Shown piece after piece: positions 5,894 through 8,417 of a DNA stretch of 8,417 bases (positions are counted from its first letter, which is position 1; each line of letters begins with the position of its first letter). The translations under genes and the position numbers were made by a program. The DNA comes from Dethiosulfatibacter sp. (GTDB lineage Bacteria; Bacillota_A; Clostridia; Tissierellales; Dethiosulfatibacteraceae). Under the pieces are notes generated by a model. It was not told the DNA's origin, made no database searches, and saw only the letters and a list, made by a program, of their open reading frames with translations. The stretch lies in the NCBI GenBank assembly GCA_019084435.1, contig JAHRFV010000012.1, positions 1 to 8,417 of the forward strand. Reading direction: 5' to 3'.

Positions 5894-7039
5894 TTATAGC
5901 TCCTTCAGGATATCACTTAGTGATTCACAAACATAATCCACTTCATCTAAGGTCAGATGATTGTGCAAAGGCAACCGCAAAATCGTTTCAGATGCTTTTT
6001 GACTATTGGGAAAATCAGAAGCCTTGTATCCTAATTGATGACCCATAGGCGTATTATGCAATGCCATAAAATGGAAACGAGTATCAATCCCTTTACGGGC
6101 AAGTGATTCGATGATTTGATTACGATGCTTCATGTTCTCAAAGCAAACATAAAACATGTGATAATTGGGTTCGTTATAATGGGGTATTTGAATCATTCTT
6201 TCCAGTCCTTTATAGCCAATAAATGAAGACAAGTGCTGTTGATAACGTTCGAAGGATTGTTGGCGGATCATAGAGAATCCTTCACGCTCTAAAAGCTGGC
6301 TGTAAAGCAATGCCATGAGCAAGTCGGATGGCGTGTAGCTTGATCCTGGATACACCCAAGTATAATATGAGGTGTCTCCTGATAAGAATTGATGCCTATT
6401 GGTCCCTTTCTGAACCATACTTTGCACTCTACCAAAGTGTATGTTGGAATCATTGACAATCAAAGCACCGCTCTCACCACCCTGGATATTTTTTGTGCCG
6501 TGAAAGCTATAGCAACCCATATTACCGATTGTACCCAGGTATCGATCTTTGTATCGACTGAAAGCACCCTGTGCATTGTCTTCTACAATAACCCATCCTT
6601 CATTTTCACGTTTTTCCTTTGCAAGAATGTCCATGTCGCAAGATATGCCGCCGTAATGTACCGGAATGAGAACTTTTGTTTTAGGACTAATACGATTAAG
6701 CATATCATTCTCATCAGGGCATAAAGTTTCAAGAGAGACATCACAAAACTTGATTTTGCCACGATGAAGTAAAACGGCGTTAGCAGCAGAGGGAAAATTA
6801 TAGGAGGGTAGAATAACTTCATCCCCGTCTGAGATCTCATATAGCCATAAAGCGCTTTCTAGTGCATGGGAACAAGAAGTAGTCAGCACCATTTTTCTGA
6901 TTGCCATATGGATATTAAAAAAATCAAGAATTTTTTGCGAGTATATGCCGTCAGACTGGAAATGTCCGGACAAAAGGCATTCATTAATTATCGATTTTGC
7001 ATTTTCTGATAAAACAACTTCATTAAATTTAACATTCAC
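5894..7039 (-). CDS. wecE: WecE-type dTDP-4-keto-6-deoxyhexose aminotransferase (DegT/DnrJ/EryC1/StrS family)
   Basis: PLP-dependent sugar aminotransferase; E. coli WecE converts dTDP-4-keto-6-deoxyglucose to dTDP-4-amino-4,6-dideoxygalactose using glutamate. It has 381 residues against about 376. Motifs align well with WecE: LTTSCSHALESA (52-63, phosphate binding), GDEVILPSYNFPSAANAV (72-89), VPVHYGG-type loop (126-131), VEDNAQG (152-158, Asp154 for the pyridine nitrogen), SFHGTKNIQGGE (178-189, Schiff-base Lys183), KGTNR and YTWVYPGSSY, and MFYV near the C terminus. WecE itself has SFHETKN, so Gly replaces Glu181. The exact nucleotide sugar is inferred. The start is GTG at 7037-7039 with AAGGAG (7049-7054) 9 nt upstream; the nearby ATG at 7033-7035 is out of frame. 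It is the first gene of a three-gene operon. No nucleotide-sugar synthesis genes (rmlA/rmlB) are in view, so the substrate must be made elsewhere. Confidence 0.9.
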   Translation of the reverse strand: MNVKFNEVVLSENAKSIINECLLSGHFQSDGIYSQKILDFFNIHMAIRKMVLTTSCSHALESALWLYEISDGDEVILPSYNFPSAANAVLLHRGKIKFCDVSLETLCPDENDMLNRISPKTKVLIPVHYGGISCDMDILAKEKRENEGWVIVEDNAQGAFSRYKDRYLGTIGNMGCYSFHGTKNIQGGESGALIVNDSNIHFGRVQSMVQKGTNRHQFLSGDTSYYTWVYPGSSYTPSDLLMALLYSQLLEREGFSMIRQQSFERYQQHLSSFIGYKGLERMIQIPHYNEPNYHMFYVCFENMKHRNQIIESLARKGIDTRFHFMALHNTPMGHQLGYKASDFPNSQKASETILRLPLHNHLTLDEVDYVCESLSDILKEL

Positions 7040-7093
7040 GCCGATCAGCTCCTTCTAGATTGTGCCACATGAAAAAGAGAATACGCAACAGGA

Positions 7094-7122
7094 TTTACTT
7101 ATACACAATTAAAGATTATAAT
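7094..7122 (+). promoter_or_regulatory. Promoter of the TusA-family gene
   Basis: TTTACT (7094-7099, 4 of 6), a 17-bp spacer and a perfect -10 TATAAT (7117-7122). Transcription would start near 7129, leaving a leader of about 20 nt with the ribosome site AAAGGAGG. This rules out the in-frame TTG at 7128 as the start codon. Confidence 0.7.
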
Positions 7123-7135
7123 ATACTTTGTATAA
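7099..7135 (+). promoter_or_regulatory. Operator-like inverted repeats over the TusA-family promoter
   Basis: TATAC-TTT-GTATA (7122-7134) is a perfect 5-3-5 dyad of the T-N11-A form used by LysR-type regulators. A second, imperfect T-N11-A box beginning TATAC (7100-7112) lies 22 bp, about two helical turns, upstream. The outer arms TTATACA (7099-7105) and TGTATAA (7129-7135) are also perfect inverses. The boxes flank the -10, a position fitting repression. Binding by the neighbouring LysR protein is inferred, and the AT-rich setting raises the chance of coincidence. Confidence 0.4.
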
Positions 7136-7148
7136 AGGAGGTCATTTT

Positions 7149-7361
7149 ATGATAAAAATAAATTGCTTTGGCGATATTTGCCCGGTTCCAATACTCAAGA
7201 TAAACAAAGAACTCCCAAAGCTTCGCGCAGGGGAAACTTTAGAAGTCGTATGTGATCATGGTTGTGTGGTAGAGTCAATTCGTGACAAATACCAGCATTG
7301 TGATGTCACTATAGAAGAAGTAATGAACGGTGTATGGGAAATCCGCATTGTGAAGACTTAA
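7149..7361 (+). CDS. TusA-family sulfur-carrier protein
   Basis: A 70-residue cytoplasmic protein of the TusA/YedF/SirA family, which carries a persulfide on the cysteine of a CPxP motif and passes sulfur (possibly selenium in some members) to partner enzymes. The motif is seen as CFGDICPVPILK, with active Cys11 in CPVP (11-14). Further cysteines occur at 6, 35, 39 and 51. The CDHGC (35-39) and VVESIRDKY region match the TusA-like group often found beside YeeE/YedE sulfur transporters, more than E. coli TusA. The start is the ATG at 7149-7151 because AAAGGAGG lies 7 nt upstream and the predicted transcript begins near 7129. It has its own promoter. Its stop shares TTAA with the stop of the convergent lysR gene. 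No YeeE/YedE gene is in the window. Confidence 0.9.
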   Translation: MIKINCFGDICPVPILKINKELPKLRAGETLEVVCDHGCVVESIRDKYQHCDVTIEEVMNGVWEIRIVKT

Positions 7362-8254
7362 CAAAAGCTTTTTTCGCCGATTTGCTTAAACATCTGTATG
7401 AATTCATCGACAACTTTAGGTTGCGATGTATTTTTTTTGCATATCATGTAAACACTCATGTCGAGGTCGAACTCATCAATGTTGACAATTTTAAACTGTT
7501 TATTATAAAGCTCTTCTTTTACTGAAATATATGGAAGGAATGCCAGTCCATGCTGTCGATTGATGGAGGATTTGACCGCTTCGATAGAATCCAAAACAAA
7601 AAGAATTTTCAATTGATCATAATACCTTTGATGTTTTCTTAACATAGAGTCCAGTTTTTCACGCAATTCGTCTTGAGCTGATAACGCAATTAATGGATAT
7701 TCAAATAACTGACTCAAAGAAATGGTTTTTGGAATCTCATAATAATGAGAAGCAATGAGCACAAACTTATTGGTACCAACCTTATGATATTGCAATTCTT
7801 TTTCATTGGTGTTCTCATAGACAAAACCAACGCTCGAAATATCATTTAATACATTTCCTTTGATTTTTTCCGAAATATTGGTGATGAGCTCATATTTATG
7901 GGCTGGGTATTTCTCTTTAATTTTATAAAGCGAACAAGGAATAGCATAGTTAGAGACGGATGAACAAGCTTCAATATGGATTTGGTTTGACTCTGTGCTT
8001 CCTTTTTCCAACTCCACCATCATTTTATTGTATGTGTTGATTATATTTTCAGAATACTTCAGGACAACCTCTCCCATATCAGTCAAAACAACACCTTTGT
8101 TGCTTCTTTCAAGCAAAGTGAAACCAAGGCTGTCTTCTAATTTTTGAATTTGTTGACTAAGAGCAGACTGAGAGATGTGAATTTTTTTTGCTACTTTAGA
8201 AATACTTCGCATTTTTGCTACCTGATAAAAATAGTCAAAATATTCTATATGCAT
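7358..8254 (-). CDS. LysR-family transcriptional regulator
   Basis: A DNA-binding regulator of 298 residues, the usual LysR length. The N-terminal winged helix-turn-helix is clear: SISKVAKKIHISQSALSQQI (17-36), then LEDSLGFTLLERSNKGVVLTDMG (39-61). A linker helix (about 62-88) leads to a periplasmic-binding-protein-like effector domain beginning QIHIEACSSVSNYAIP (about 91-106). The ligand is not identifiable. The tail-to-tail TusA-family neighbour suggests a role in sulfur (or selenium) metabolism, similar in setting to CysL-like regulators, but this is inference from context. The start ATG (8252-8254) has AGGA about 7 nt upstream. An IS256-family end begins at about 8277, only 22 bp upstream, so the native promoter has been displaced. 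The coding region itself is intact. Its stop codon lies in the TTAA shared with the TusA-family gene, and no terminator is seen between the two. Confidence 0.92.
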   Translation of the reverse strand: MHIEYFDYFYQVAKMRSISKVAKKIHISQSALSQQIQKLEDSLGFTLLERSNKGVVLTDMGEVVLKYSENIINTYNKMMVELEKGSTESNQIHIEACSSVSNYAIPCSLYKIKEKYPAHKYELITNISEKIKGNVLNDISSVGFVYENTNEKELQYHKVGTNKFVLIASHYYEIPKTISLSQLFEYPLIALSAQDELREKLDSMLRKHQRYYDQLKILFVLDSIEAVKSSINRQHGLAFLPYISVKEELYNKQFKIVNIDEFDLDMSVYMICKKNTSQPKVVDEFIQMFKQIGEKSFC

Positions 8255-8276
8255 TAATTTATCCTATCCTTTCTAC

Positions 8277-8417
8277 GATAAAGTCCGTATAATGGTGTAA
8301 AAAGAAACTTCAAATAAAAATGAGCCAAAATGCTCGTCCTCGGTTAAAATATAAGTACTACCCAAATACCTAACTGAGGAGATGAACAAAATGGCTCAAT
8401 TAAATATTACACTGGAT
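8277..8417 (+). mobile_element. IS256-family insertion sequence, left end (continues past the window)
   Basis: From 8277 the sequence GATAAAGTCCGTATAAT, followed by GGTGTAAAAAG, closely resembles the terminal inverted repeat I recall for IS256 elements (GATAAAGTCCGTATAATTGTGTAAAA). About 100 bp further the transposase start follows, preceded by GAGGAG, the normal layout for an IS256 left end. The 8 bases just outside (8269-8276, CTTTCTAC) are the candidate target-site duplicate; IS256 usually makes 8-9 bp. The right end is outside the window, so completeness cannot be judged. Confidence 0.8.
8391..8417 (+). CDS. IS256-family transposase, first nine codons (runs off the right edge)
   Basis: Only MAQLNITLD is visible. 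This matches the N terminus shared by many Firmicute IS256-family (mutator-type, DDE) transposases. The start at 8391 has GAGGAG 9 nt upstream. An in-frame ATG at 8382 directly abuts the ribosome site and is unlikely to be used. The product would catalyse excision and insertion of the element. Whether the rest of the gene is intact is not visible. Confidence 0.75.

Larger units (their letters stand above)
7040..7148. promoter_or_regulatory. Divergent intergenic region between the wecE operon and the TusA-family gene
   Basis: The centre holds ATTATAAT (7115-7122), whose two strands can each supply a TATAAT. In the plus direction it belongs to a good promoter. In the minus direction TATAAT (7115-7120) has a possible -35 ATGACC with a 19-bp spacer, a weak candidate for the wecE operon that would give a leader of about 68 nt. 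An alternative minus candidate is TTGTGT with a 19-bp spacer and TATTCT. Neither is convincing. No terminator or small RNA is seen. Confidence 0.35.

Noticed and set aside
7343..7380. Possible bidirectional terminator around AAAAGCTTTTTT
   Set aside because: AAAAGCTTTT is a palindrome with no loop, and alternative pairings such as CTT/AAG are only 3 bp. It is too weak to call a terminator despite the T-run.
8288..8293. TATAAT in the IS terminal repeat as a plus-strand promoter
   Set aside because: At 16-18 bp upstream there is no -35-like hexamer, and the bases are part of the terminal repeat itself.
1..8417. CRISPR array, tRNA, rRNA or phage attachment site
   Set aside because: Reading both strands showed no regularly spaced repeats, no cloverleaf-like segment in the short intergenic gaps and no integrase or phage genes.

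Overview
The window looks like chromosomal DNA of a low-GC Gram-positive bacterium, most likely of class Clostridia. The reasons are AT-rich sequence, strong AAGGAG-type ribosome sites, sigma-A-type promoters, a clostridial pyr gene order (pyrB-pyrI-pyrC-pyrF), PyrR-type RNA sites and an IS256-family end. I cannot name a genus from sequence alone. No stretch over 300 bases lacks a gene.

Region 1 (1-3123, minus strand) is the start of a de novo pyrimidine operon. In transcription order it holds a promoter (TTGACA, 17 bp, TATTTT), a leader of about 145 nt, then pyrB, pyrI, pyrC and the first 121 codons of pyrF, which runs off the left edge. Carbamoyl phosphate plus aspartate becomes carbamoyl-aspartate (PyrB, with PyrI as regulatory subunit), then dihydroorotate (PyrC). 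PyrF decarboxylates OMP to UMP at the end of the pathway. The leader contains an intrinsic terminator, a possible antiterminator, and two sequences sharing GAGAGGCT-(G)-AAAAGG. The promoter-distal copy matches the PyrR RNA-binding consensus closely and lies on the pyrB ribosome site.

Region 2 (3129-3862, minus) is a five-helix YczE/YyaS/YitT-family membrane protein with its own promoter. No terminator is visible before the pyr promoter, so its transcript can run into the pyr leader.

Region 3 (3859-7039, minus) is a compact three-gene operon: a WecE-type sugar aminotransferase, a GT2 glycosyltransferase resembling polyprenyl-phosphate sugar transferases, and an ATP-grasp ligase. The genes are 2 bp apart or overlap by 4 bp. 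The order recalls ArnB-ArnC-ArnA logic (aminate a nucleotide sugar, load it on a lipid carrier, acylate its amine), but with an ATP-grasp enzyme where Arn has a formyltransferase. This is the best candidate in the window for an undescribed pathway. Its sugar, lipid and acyl group are unknown.

Region 4 (7088-8417) carries a plus-strand TusA-family sulfur-carrier gene with a good promoter and a LysR-type operator-like dyad. A LysR regulator lies tail to tail with it, and both stop codons share one TTAA. An IS256-family element begins about 22 bp upstream of the lysR start codon, with only the first nine transposase codons in view. The insertion has replaced whatever lay upstream of lysR.
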